From contig CBDEVU010000006.1 of assembly GCA_965243715.1 (NCBI GenBank), positions 1-64,000 on the forward strand: 64,000 nt of DNA, in the 5' to 3' direction. The DNA is from UBA11606 sp965243715. GTDB taxonomy: Bacteria; Actinomycetota; Acidimicrobiia; Acidimicrobiales; Aldehydirespiratoraceae. The notes under the pieces are model-generated. The model was not told where the DNA came from. It did no database searches and saw only the letters and a program-made list of their open reading frames with translations. The translations under genes and the position numbers were made by a program. This document shows, in pieces, positions 51,644-59,199 of the stretch (its first letter is position 1; each line of letters opens with the position of its first letter).

Positions 51644-52162
51644 ATGGCGATTTACGCACTGGGTAACCAAGTTCCGCAGATTGACGAGACGGCCTACATC
51701 GATCCGCACGCAACGGTGATCGGCTCGGCCATCATCGGCCCTTATGCATCGGTGTGGCCCCAAGCGGTCATTCGAGCCGACGATAATGTGATTTCGGTCG
51801 GCGAAGGAACCTCGATTCAAGACGGCGTGGTGTTGCACTGCACGGCGCGACATCCAACCACGATCGGCGCGTTTTGCACCGTCGGGCATCTCGCCCACCT
51901 CGAGGGTTGCACGGTCCAAGACAACGCCCTCATCGGTTCTGGTTCCATTGTTTTACACGACGCGGTGATTGGCGAACATGCCTTAGTGGGCGCCGCCGCG
52001 CTGGTGCCGGGCGGGGTCGAGGTGCCCGCTCGGGCGATGGCGCTCGGAGTCCCAGCAAAGATCCGACTCGAAGCAGTGGCTGCGTTTCACGCCCAGATGA
52101 ATGTCGAGTCTTACATCGAACGGGCTCGGCGCTTTCGTACGCAGATGAGGCGACTGGACTGA
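51644..52162 (+). CDS. Gamma-carbonic anhydrase family protein
   Basis: A 172-residue left-handed beta-helix protein with hexapeptide repeats (VIGSAIIGPYASVWPQAVIR, ISVGEGTSIQDGVVLHC). Its metal-site histidines lie in LHCTARHPT and TVGHLAHLEGC. It begins one base after the flavin reductase stop. The 3' end (FRTQMRRLD) overlaps a 37-bp repeat that recurs at 55711-55747. Activity as a true carbonic anhydrase is uncertain; many family members are acyl- or metal-binding homologues. Confidence 0.88.
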   Translation: MAIYALGNQVPQIDETAYIDPHATVIGSAIIGPYASVWPQAVIRADDNVISVGEGTSIQDGVVLHCTARHPTTIGAFCTVGHLAHLEGCTVQDNALIGSGSIVLHDAVIGEHALVGAAALVPGGVEVPARAMALGVPAKIRLEAVAAFHAQMNVESYIERARRFRTQMRRLD

Positions 52163-52169
52163 GTCATGA
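52133..52169 (+). repeat. 37-bp direct repeat, left copy (end of gamma-carbonic anhydrase gene)
   Basis: Matches 55711-55747 with two mismatches in 37. Both copies encode ...FRT(Q/P)MR(R/P)LD followed by TGA and then GTCATGA. The pair brackets a 3.5-kb segment and looks like att-type duplications at the 3' end of the carbonic anhydrase gene. Confidence 0.8.
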
Positions 52170-52194
52170 AGGCCGAGCGGTCCTTGAGCGCCTG
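52167..52194 (+). repeat. 28-bp direct repeat, left copy
   Basis: Matches 52976-53003 with two mismatches. The right copy contains the last codons and stop of the ABC permease gene; the left copy is a displaced duplicate next to the 37-bp repeat. Confidence 0.75.
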
Positions 52195-52254
52195 CTGTCG
52201 GATCGGCCACCCGTGCGAGTAAGAAATCGACCGCCGTGTGTCCGAGTTTGCGAC

Positions 52255-52590
52255 TCGGCTGGCGAATCGACACAACCGCTTCACCTGCCGTCTTCGGCCA
52301 CGGTTGACGAGTGCATTGACCGCCTTCGTGAACTCCATGCGGAGTACCGAGACGACTATCGCAGCTATTACGACACCTAGGCAGAGGTTGAGTCGCCGGC
52401 CATGCGCGGTGCCGAAGCCGAAGTCTCATGCCACGCGGGTGGCGTTGGTGACCGGTGCGGCGTCTGGCGTGGATGAAGAGGACCTCGGTGCCTTCTACGC
52501 CCAGCGAACCATTCCAAAACGCGAGGTTCTCCCCAAACACGTTGCCGCGGCTGTCGCCGTTCTCACCGGTGGTAGTGGTGAAGGGTGTGC
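52255..52590 (+). pseudogene. Remnant of bifunctional rhamnulose-1-phosphate aldolase/alcohol dehydrogenase (RhaD-like)
   Basis: Broken pieces of a RhaD-type protein in order: ECIDRLRELHAEYRDDYRSYY (aldolase half), ESPAMRGAEA (aldolase core), PKPKSHATRVALVTGAASG (start of the SDR half, NAD motif) and DEEDLGAFYAQRTIPKREVL with VAAAVAVLTGG (SDR C-terminus). A stop follows YYDT, the second and third pieces are in different frames, and most of both domains is deleted. Non-functional. Related in theme to the deoxysugar genes at the window start. Confidence 0.65.
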
Positions 52591-52706
52591 AGACGATTGA
52601 GGACGCACGGAGATGTGTCGAACTCGGCGACGAAACTGAAATTATGATCGACACCGGTATCATGTCTGGCGCTGACCGGGCCATCGAGATCCTCTTGGAA
52701 CCCACG
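52569..52706 (+). pseudogene. Remnant of FMN-dependent lactate dehydrogenase (LldD-like)
   Basis: The stretch VVVKGVQTIEDARRCVELG, then TEIMIDTGIMSGAD and RAIEILLE, matches parts of an alpha-hydroxy acid oxidase. The catalytic SNHGGRQ block and the loop after GAD are missing. It directly follows the RhaD-like remnant, the usual gene order of rhamnose operons, so the segment is a decayed rhamnose catabolic operon. Confidence 0.6.
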
Positions 52707-52760
52707 CGTCTCGGCCGCCACCGGCAGCCACGGTCTGCCGTAGTGCATGCAGTCCTGCTG

Positions 52761-52796
52761 ACATGAATGTATGCAGATAACATGAATGTATGCAGA
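52761..52796 (+). repeat. Two direct repeats ACATGAATGTATGCAGA upstream of vapB-like gene
   Basis: Identical 17-mers at 52761-52777 and 52780-52796, 19 bp apart, just before and overlapping the vapB-like start. Possible autoregulatory operator of a toxin-antitoxin module. Confidence 0.7.
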
Positions 52797-52978
52797 GTAC
52801 GAGTGTGAGAATTGACGTCGTGACTCACCGGGAACTCAAGAAGCTCGCCGCTTCTTTGGGTGTGAGCGTGGGGGACACCGTTGCACTTGCGGTTCGTTGC
52901 CTTCGCCAGGATCGAATCGGGGCTGACCTTGCTCATGGTCTGAGCGTCGAAGAGGTTGATTGGCTCGATGCGCTGTGA
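52790..52978 (+). CDS. Orphan VapB-like antitoxin
   Basis: A 62-residue protein: MQSTSVRIDVVTHRELKKLA resembles ribbon-helix-helix VapB antitoxins, with a short C-terminal acidic tail (LSVEEVDWLDAL). No toxin gene follows; instead the 28-bp repeat and the convergent ABC permease gene begin directly at its stop. It is probably a relic of a toxin-antitoxin module carried by the inserted segment. Confidence 0.6.
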   Translation: MQSTSVRIDVVTHRELKKLAASLGVSVGDTVALAVRCLRQDRIGADLAHGLSVEEVDWLDAL

Positions 52979-53003
52979 AGGTCTAGCGGTCCTTGAGCGC
53001 CTG
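52976..53003 (+). repeat. 28-bp direct repeat, right copy
   Basis: Partner of 52167-52194. It spans the vapB-like stop and the 3' end of the convergent permease gene (encoding QALKDR). Confidence 0.75.
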
Positions 53004-53855
53004 TATGACGTTGCGTCCTAGCACCGATCCGGCCAGTATGGCGGCCGTGCCAATAGCAGCGCTGGCTGTCGAAATGGCGAGCGCGCTCAAACCGTGTTGG
53101 GCGGGCGATGCCCATTGCTCGAACAAGACGATGCTGGCCACGAAGCCAGGGATAGCAATGATGGTGGCGGCTGCTAGCAGGATCAGGTGTTCGAGGTACA
53201 AGATGCAAAACAGGGCGCTGCGAGGTGTTCCGGTGGCCTTGTAGACGCCCATTTCCGAGCGTCTGGTCTGAAGGCTGATCGCGACGAGCAAACTGATGGC
53301 GATCGCGGCGATCGCCGGTGCTGAGCGGCGCGAGGTCTGGGCGACTTCGTCGACGGCGACGGTTTGGCGCGAGAGTTCGGTGCTGTTGATGACTACAGTG
53401 CTGCCGGCGGTGAGGCTGAGTTCGGTAGCTCCCTCAGTGCCGATGATTGTTTGAGTTGTGGCTCGCTGGGCTAGCTGCAAAACGTCGATGGCACCCGGTG
53501 TCGCGAGGATCAGCCGGAGCCGATTCCCTGGCGAGGAGGTGATCTCCACCAGGCTTGAACTCAGTACTGCGCCCGAGGCAAGAACACCCCCTTGGGCGAC
53601 GAGTCGTTCGCAGGCGCTGGCATCGATGGATTGGGGGCTATCGCTGGCGGTGGTGATGCGCATGACGTATCGGCCGCGCTCGATGAGGTCGACGTCGCGT
53701 TCGAGGATGGTTTGCACGCTACCTGCTTCGAAGATGGCCGCTCCGGTGATGCTCACGGTGACCGCGAATAGAAAAAGTGATGCTCTGAGGCCGCCTGTTC
53801 GTACGTTCTGACTTGCTTCTCGGAGGAGGTGACGGAGCCGCCAGGTCCGGGTCAT
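52983..53855 (-). CDS. ABC transporter permease, FtsX/MacB-like
   Basis: A 290-residue membrane protein with an N-terminal basic segment (RHLLREASQNVRTGGLRAS), a first membrane helix, a large extracytoplasmic domain (residues ~45-175) and three C-terminal helices (SAPAIAAIAISLLVAISLQT, LEHLILLAAATIIAIPGFVA). TGTPRSALFCILYLEH matches FtsX-family permeases. It belongs with the ATPase remnant and the membrane-fusion-like protein upstream, so it would be part of a MacB-type exporter. The 3' end lies in the 28-bp repeat. Confidence 0.82.
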   Translation of the reverse strand: MTRTWRLRHLLREASQNVRTGGLRASLFLFAVTVSITGAAIFEAGSVQTILERDVDLIERGRYVMRITTASDSPQSIDASACERLVAQGGVLASGAVLSSSLVEITSSPGNRLRLILATPGAIDVLQLAQRATTQTIIGTEGATELSLTAGSTVVINSTELSRQTVAVDEVAQTSRRSAPAIAAIAISLLVAISLQTRRSEMGVYKATGTPRSALFCILYLEHLILLAAATIIAIPGFVASIVLFEQWASPAQHGLSALAISTASAAIGTAAILAGSVLGRNVIQALKDR

Positions 53856-54247
53856 TGCGACAGCTTCCCGCCGCTAAGCGTCAGCACTCGGTCGCATCGT
53901 TTGGCGAGGTCGTGGTCATGGGTAACGAGCACAAGTCCGCGGTGAAAGTTTGTTGTCGCGTCGAAAAGGACATTGGCGACCTGGTCGCTGCTTCTCTTGT
54001 CGAGGTGACCGGTTGGTTCATCGGCGAGCAGGAACGGTGTTTGGCTTGCCACAGCGCGGGCAACCGAGAGTCGTTGTGCTTCGCCCCCCGACAGGAACCG
54101 GGCGGCCTTGTCGGCGACTGCTTGGAGGTTGACGCAGGCAAGAAGTTCATCTAGCCGGGAACGAATCGTAGTGAGTGACTCGCCGCGTGCGAGTGCCCCC
54201 ATAGCAACATTGTCGCGTGTGCTGCGTCGGGGGAGAAGGTTGGGAGT
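53852..54247 (-). pseudogene. ABC transporter ATPase lacking the Walker A half
   Basis: Contains NLLPRRSTRDNVAMG (Q-loop to helical-domain region), the signature FLSGGEAQRLSVARAVA, Walker B LLADEPTGHLD and the H-loop LVLVTHDHDLA. The first ~90 residues with Walker A are absent; upstream in frame is only a TGA and non-homologous DNA before the membrane-fusion gene. It overlaps the permease start by ATGA. Without Walker A it cannot bind ATP normally, so the exporter is probably dead. Confidence 0.8.
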
Positions 54248-54277
54248 TGCCGAATCGGTGTGTCAGGCCGGAAGCGA

Positions 54278-55318
54278 CTAGCCGCTGCATGTCACTGCAA
54301 CACCGGCTCGTACAGGGTTGGCGATTATCGGGCCCGGCAAGGCATCGGAGATTCTCACGCTTCCGGCTCGGCCGTCAACTACCTCGACCGGTAGTTCTGT
54401 GCCGTTGCTCGCGACAACACAGAACTGGCCAACTGTGTTGGTCAGCAACGCCGACGCTGGGATCTCGTACGCTACGAGCGGTTCGATCAACTGGGTGACA
54501 ACGCGGCTCACCATGTCCTCGCCGACGACCACTTGGTCCTGTAGCGACGGGAGATCGGTCACGCGACCATCGTTGTCGATCGGGTACCCGACGTCGTCCA
54601 CCACAACCTCACGGGCCATGTCATCATTGAAGCTCAGCGGCTGGCCTGGCCCGGCTAGATCGAAGTCGGCGGTCACCACCTGCGCTTCGGCCAGCGTGAT
54701 CAGCCCAACCAATGGTTGCGACCCCGCCGGGGGAGCAGTGGCTCCAACTCGGAGATCTTCTAAGCGGCCAATCTCGAATGGCGCTGGCAACCAGATGGCG
54801 TGGCTCGCCGTGAACGCGTTTGATTTGACCCCACGTAGTGCGTTGAACGCTCTCACTGCCTCACCAACCTCGAACGAGTAGTAGTCGTCCACGTCCTTCG
54901 CGGCGAGATAGCCGAGTTGCTGGAGACCCTCAGCGAGATCGCGAACGTCGGCTCCACGAGACCTTCTGGACAGGTTTCGATATAACGGCGAAGCGGTGCC
55001 TAGCGCGACGACTCCAGACCCGTCGACTGACGCAACGATTGTTCCACTCCTAACCACGGTCCCGGGCCGAACTGCGATCTCGGTCACAATGCCGACAGGG
55101 CCCGGCCATAACAAGGTGTCGGGTTCGGCCCACTTGAGGTTCAACTGTGACGGCTGGACCATCAACACGGAAACCACTGATGCCTCGATTGTCACTTGCG
55201 CCTCGTGTCGATCGGCGGCAACCGGCGATCGCGGCGTCTGGGTTATGGCGGCAACGGTGGCGATGCCTGCGAGCGCCACTAACAATCCTGCGAACAGGTA
55301 AACTAGGACCGGTCGCAC
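54278..55318 (-). CDS. Membrane-fusion (HlyD-like) protein with peptidoglycan-binding domain
   Basis: A 346-residue protein with an N-terminal membrane anchor (VLVYLFAGLLVALAGIATVAA), a biotinyl-lipoyl-like half (GIVTEIAVRPGTVVRSGTIVA), a peptidoglycan-binding type 1 repeat (RGADVRDLAEGLQQLGYLA) and C-terminal beta domains (IPASALLTNTVGQFCVVA). This is the usual accessory protein of actinobacterial MacB-like exporters. Located between a small secreted-type protein gene and the defective ATPase. Confidence 0.82.
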   Translation of the reverse strand: MRPVLVYLFAGLLVALAGIATVAAITQTPRSPVAADRHEAQVTIEASVVSVLMVQPSQLNLKWAEPDTLLWPGPVGIVTEIAVRPGTVVRSGTIVASVDGSGVVALGTASPLYRNLSRRSRGADVRDLAEGLQQLGYLAAKDVDDYYSFEVGEAVRAFNALRGVKSNAFTASHAIWLPAPFEIGRLEDLRVGATAPPAGSQPLVGLITLAEAQVVTADFDLAGPGQPLSFNDDMAREVVVDDVGYPIDNDGRVTDLPSLQDQVVVGEDMVSRVVTQLIEPLVAYEIPASALLTNTVGQFCVVASNGTELPVEVVDGRAGSVRISDALPGPIIANPVRAGVAVTCSG

Positions 55319-55323
55319 AGTTA

Positions 55324-55587
55324 TTAGCTGATCTCAGCCATGGCTGAGTCAACGCACGTAGCTTCCACCTGAGAGTCAATGTCGGCCGCAGTATCAGGCC
55401 ATGATCCGACGTCGGACACCTTAAAGGCCACTTTTGCCGCCTCTTCGGTCGGACCTCCGAGGGTATTGAACGCTATCTTGGTACCGGTCCATTCCGGCGT
55501 CACCATGACACCGCTGGCAGCGGCGCATTCGACGACATCGGCCGCGGCGCACCCCACTGCGGCAATTATCTGCTGAACTCGTCGCAT
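55324..55587 (-). CDS. Small hypothetical protein of the ABC segment
   Basis: An 87-residue protein, MRRVQQIIAAVGCAAADVVE at the N-terminus and three further Cys or acidic positions, ending VEATCVDSAMAEIS. No family recognised. Translated 5 bp before the membrane-fusion gene and in the same direction, so it is probably part of that operon. It may be a small exported peptide or a substrate (speculative). Confidence 0.5.
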   Translation of the reverse strand: MRRVQQIIAAVGCAAADVVECAAASGVMVTPEWTGTKIAFNTLGGPTEEAAKVAFKVSDVGSWPDTAADIDSQVEATCVDSAMAEIS

Positions 55588-55710
55588 ACCGTCGCCTCCT
55601 TAGCGTTGGAGACAGTGCCAGGTGGTGGACAGGTTCGGTGATCGCCCGTACGCCCGTTCCCGCCGTCCGATGCGGCAAGGATCGTTGCTATAGTGACGTT
55701 GTTTCGGCGT

Positions 55711-55747
55711 TTTCGTACGCCGATGAGGCCACTGGACTGAGTCATGA
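55711..55747 (+). repeat. 37-bp direct repeat, right copy
   Basis: Second copy of 52133-52169 with two mismatches, immediately before and including the start of the phosphatase gene. It reproduces the last codons and stop of the carbonic anhydrase frame. Confidence 0.8.
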
Positions 55748-56328
55748 CGAAACCCCTGCGCGTTCTGATGGTCTGTACGGCCAACATCTGTCGATCGCCG
55801 ATGGCCGAATGGCTGTTGCGCGCCGCGGCCGAAGAGCGAAACTTAGCGATGACGGTTTCGTCGGCCGGGTTTCTTTTCGACGACCAACCCGCTTCGCCGA
55901 TGGTTGTCGAACTGATGAAGGACCGTGGTCACGACCTGAGCGGGCACCGCTCCCGCAAAGTGACGAAAGAGATGGTCGAAGAAGCAGATCTCGTGCTCAC
56001 CATGGAGTATGAACAAGTCCAACGGATCTCGTCTCTCACTCCCTTCGACATCTCCGATCTCCGCGGTTCGGTAACGCCGCGGACCGTCTTTGCTTTCGTC
56101 GAGTTTGTCGAGGTCCTCGGCTACAGCAAAAAGAACTTCGGCGACCTCGACGCGCCCGCTCGGATCGCGGCCGCAGACGACAATCGGCCACCTGCCTTCT
56201 ATTGGTTGACCAAGTCCGTCAACGTCCGCGATCCCCACGGACAGGACGTGAGTAAGCACCTCCCGGTTGCCGATCTGCTCACCGAACTGGCCGCCGCGGT
56301 GGTTGACGGCCTCGGCCCCGCGCTTTGA
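55744..56328 (+). CDS. Low-molecular-weight protein tyrosine phosphatase
   Basis: A 194-residue phosphatase with the P-loop VCTANICRSPMAEWLL (C(X)5RS at residues ~11-18) and the conserved Asp-Pro-like general-acid region near the end (LDAPARIAADDNRPP variation). It dephosphorylates tyrosine or, in related proteins, arginine residues. The C-terminal 40 residues are longer than in typical 150-residue members. Its start lies within the right 37-bp repeat, so expression could be affected by the inserted segment. Convergent with nothing; 112 bp before sufB. Confidence 0.85.
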   Translation: MTKPLRVLMVCTANICRSPMAEWLLRAAAEERNLAMTVSSAGFLFDDQPASPMVVELMKDRGHDLSGHRSRKVTKEMVEEADLVLTMEYEQVQRISSLTPFDISDLRGSVTPRTVFAFVEFVEVLGYSKKNFGDLDAPARIAAADDNRPPAFYWLTKSVNVRDPHGQDVSKHLPVADLLTELAAAVVDGLGPAL

Positions 56329-56368
56329 GAAACTCGAAGAGGTAACGCTTAGGGCTTCAGAGTTGTTA

Positions 56369-56382
56369 CTATCTAGGTAGGA
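56369..56382 (+). promoter_or_regulatory. CTATCNNGGTAGGA box upstream of sufB
   Basis: CTATCTAGGTAGGA, 58 bp before the sufB start. The same motif with only the two central bases changed occurs at 59177-59190 before sufD. Candidate operator of an iron-sulfur-sensing regulator, or a shared promoter element. Confidence 0.5.
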
Positions 56383-56440
56383 GAAATTCGTTGCTGGCCC
56401 TGTGTTCGCAGATTCGCTGGCAGCGGCGTAAGGAGTTCCT

Positions 56441-57843
56441 ATGGCTACCACCGATATTGGACTCGATCTCGGGAAGTACCAGCTCGGCTGGTCCGACGAA
56501 GAGGACTACGTTTTCAAGCCCCAAAAGGGCCTGAACGAATCGATCCTGCGCGAAATGTCGTGGCTCAAAGGCGAACCCGAGTGGATGCTCAACTTCCGGC
56601 TCAAGTCCTACCAGCGTTTCGGTCGTCGTGGCATGCCAACGTGGGGCGGCGACACGTCCGGCATCGATTTCGACAATATTTACTACTACATCAAGCCCAC
56701 CGAGGCACTCACCGACGATTGGGACGATGTTCCCGAGTCGATCAAGAACACCTACGAAAAGTTGGGCATTCCTCAAGCCGAACGGAAATATCTGGCCGGG
56801 GTCACCGCCCAGTACGAATCTGAGGTTGTGTATCACCGCAACCGAGAGGATCTCGAAGCCCAAGGGTGTTGTTCTGCGACATGGACACCGCCCTCAAGGA
56901 GTACCCACAACTGCTCAAGCAGTACTTCGGCAAGGTAATCCCGCCGAACGACAACAAGTTCTCGTCGCTCAACTCGGCCGCTTGGTCGGGTGGTTCGTTC
57001 ATCTACGTCCCGCCCGGCGTGGAGGTTCAGGCACCGCTACAGGCGTATTTTCGTATCAACGCGGAGAATATGGGCCAGTTCGAGCGCACCTTGATCATCG
57101 CCGACGAAGGCTCCAAGGTTCACTACATCGAGGGCTGTTCGGCGCCGACCTATACGTCGGATTCGCTGCACTCCGCGGTGGTGGAGATCATCGTGAAGCC
57201 TCAAGCCCGGGTTACCTACACCACGATCCAGAACTGGTCCGACAATGTCTACAACCTGGTCACCAAGCGGGCCTATGTCGAAGCCGAAGGGCACATGGAG
57301 TGGATCGACGGCAACATTGGTTCGAAGCTCACCATGAAGTATCCCGCCGTCGTGCTCGCCGGTCCGAAGGCTTCCGGGGAGGTGTTGTCGGTTGCTTACG
57401 CCGGTGCCAACCAGCATCAAGACACGGGGGCCAAGATGATCCACGCCGCTCCGGAAACCACTTCTAAAATCGTTTCGAAGTCAATCTCCAAGAACGGCGG
57501 GCGCACGTCGTATCGCGGTCTGATACGGGTCGAGGACGACGTGCGGGGCTGCAAAAGCCACGTGCAGTGCGATGCGCTCATTCTCGACGACGAGTCCATC
57601 TCCGACACCTACCCCTATATGGAGGTAGGTTCCGGAGATGCCATCATCGGTCACGAAGCCACCGTTTCGCGAGTCGCTGACGAACAACTCTTTTACCTCC
57701 AGAGCCGGGGACTCACCGAGGAACAGGCTATGGGTATGATCGTCAACGGTTTCATCGAACCCGTCACTCGCACACTGCCCATGGAGTACGCCGTCGAGTG
57801 GTCGCGCCTCATCGAGCTTCAGATGGAGGGCTCGGTGGGCTGA
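56441..57843 (+). CDS. sufB: Fe-S cluster assembly protein SufB, frameshifted
   Basis: Scaffold subunit of the SufBCD complex. The first frame runs MATTDIGLDLGKYQLGWSDE to HRNREDLEAQG, then the expected VLFCDMDTALKEYPQL, SSLNSAAWSGGSFIYVPPGV, EGCSAPTYTSDSLHSAVVE and VNGFIEPVTRTLPMEYAVEW lie in another frame. The break is at the G3 run 56864-56866; adding one G restores a normal 467-residue protein. As SUF is essential in most actinobacteria, a sequencing error is the simplest explanation. Strong ribosome site AAGGAG precedes the ATG at 56441. Its 3' end overlaps the convergent membrane-protein gene by 25 bp. Confidence 0.9.
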
Positions 57844-58679
57844 ATGTCCTGCGCCACTTGGCCCCCGACTAAGGAGTAAAGCGAAACGCTAAACGCGGTC
57901 GAAAGCATGTAGATACCAGGCAGCACCACGAAGCCGCCGAACGGGATGAGGCTGAGACTCAGGACCCCGACGAGCGTTAGGTTGGGCAAAAAAGATTTCT
58001 TGGCAACGAACCCCCACCGTCCGTTGAGCAGCGAAATGACGTGACGGACCGGCGCAACATCTCGGGGCGTGAGGAAGAAGGCCGCGATCGCGATGTGTAA
58101 GTAAGAGCAGACAAAGATCACGAGCGGTATAAAGAGCAGTAACAGGAACAGACTCACGGCGTCGGCTAGAAAGATGATCAGGGTTGGTACCGCGGCGCTG
58201 ATCGGTAGCCACAGCAAACTCCGCGCGGTCCAAAGAGGAAAACGGCCCCAGGCCAAGCCGAAGCTTTCTTTGGTGGTCTTGGCTTGTCCCGCCTGAGCGG
58301 CCGCGAGATGAATGGTTCCGCTGCCGAGAACCAGCAGCGCGCCGAGAGCGTCGATTACCGCGATCGCGACAAGTGAAATTGGCAACCAGATTCCCGAACC
58401 GAACTCCCCAGGGCGACTGCTGTCGATCACCAGCGCCGCAAACCCGACGATCCCGCTTAAAATCCACAGCACGACCATGATCGCGAAAAAGGCTAACAGT
58501 CCTGTCCAATGCTCTTTGACGAGTTGGATTCCCTCGCCAGTGATGCTCGATGCTTGCGGTCTCGCCGCGGCCGGAGACACTTTTGGTGCCTTATCGTCGG
58601 TCCATGCTTCACCGTTCCAGTAGCGGTGCTGCGAAGGGTCCTCAGGATCATCGTACCAACCAGATGGGATGTGGGTCAT
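57819..58679 (-). CDS. DUF2510 multi-pass membrane protein
   Basis: A 286-residue protein with an N-terminal DUF2510 motif (SGWYDDPEDPSQHRYWNGEAWTDD, conserved WYDDP...WDG/NG..WT) and about six membrane helices (GLLAFFAIMVVLWILSGIVG, PLWTARSLLWLPISAAVPTL, LFLLLLFIPLVIFVCSYLH). Start at the ATG at 58679. Similar in layout to the protein at 61864-62889. Function unknown; convergent with sufB. Confidence 0.82.
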   Translation of the reverse strand: MTHIPSGWYDDPEDPSQHRYWNGEAWTDDKAPKVSPAAARPQASSITGEGIQLVKEHWTGLLAFFAIMVVLWILSGIVGFAALVIDSSRPGEFGSGIWLPISLVAIAVIDALGALLVLGSGTIHLAAAQAGQAKTTKESFGLAWGRFPLWTARSLLWLPISAAVPTLIIFLADAVSLFLLLLFIPLVIFVCSYLHIAIAAFFLTPRDVAPVRHVISLLNGRWGFVAKKSFLPNLTLVGVLSLSLIPFGGFVVLPGIYMLSTAFSVSLYSLVGGQVAQDIQPTEPSI

Positions 58680-58721
58680 GGCAGAGTACCGTACTTGCCG
58701 AATTTCCGGCACAATGGTCAT

Positions 58722-59168
58722 ATGCCCATGCGCCAGGATTGTAAGTTTTTCGAGTCGCGGACCTACGCAAACGGCGACACCGTACGTAAGTGCGACCTCA
58801 ACCTCGCTCCTGAGGCGCCGTGGCGATGTCCGGCCGATTGTGGCCGTTATACCCGGCGCATGGCTGACGTCAACTGGGCTCACGGTTCTCTCGTTACGCC
58901 GGAAACGCCGCCCGAACCGGAGAGTCTGGGCGACGACGGTTCTATCGCCGCCCTGCTCGGTGCCGCGAGCGACATTATTAATGAAGCCGCGCCCGGAACC
59001 TTGGCCGATCTCGCCAAGGAACGGAAAAAGCGAGAGAAGCGGGGGTGGGTGCGACGGGTTCGTCCCCGCAAGGCCACTTCGAGTCGGCGTACTCCGAAGA
59101 GGTCCCCGAAAAACACGGGCGAGAGCTTGGGCGAGAAACTCCGTCGGCGCTATCGCAACGGGCGCTGA
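58722..59168 (+). CDS. Small Cys-containing basic protein upstream of sufD
   Basis: A 148-residue protein: MPMRQDCKFFESRTYANGDT, then CDLNLAPEAPWRCPADCGRY, with four closely spaced cysteines that may bind a metal, and a Lys/Arg-rich C-terminus (KERKKREKRGWVRRVRPRK). Conserved in position before sufD in actinobacteria to my knowledge, without a known function. Divergent from the DUF2510 gene, 42 bp apart. Confidence 0.65.
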   Translation: MPMRQDCKFFESRTYANGDTVRKCDLNLAPEAPWRCPADCGRYTRRMADVNWAHGSLVTPETPPEPESLGDDGSIAALLGAASDIINEAAPGTLADLAKERKKREKRGWVRRVRPRKATSSRRTPKRSPKNTGESLGEKLRRRYRNGR

Positions 59169-59176
59169 GATTTGTC

Positions 59177-59190
59177 CTATCCCGGTAGGA
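59177..59190 (+). promoter_or_regulatory. CTATCNNGGTAGGA box upstream of sufD
   Basis: CTATCCCGGTAGGA, 9 bp before the sufD GTG start; second copy of the element at 56369-56382. The closeness to the start suggests a repressor site or a leaderless promoter region. Confidence 0.5.
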
Positions 59191-59199
59191 TAAATCTCT

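Noticed and set aside
51983..52936. Long leftward frame across the relic region
   Set aside because: No recognisable protein; the opposite strand carries identifiable RhaD, LldD and VapB-like sequence.
54260..54268. TGA upstream of the ABC ATPase as a recoded codon
   Set aside because: Sequence beyond it does not encode Walker A or any ATPase-like segment.
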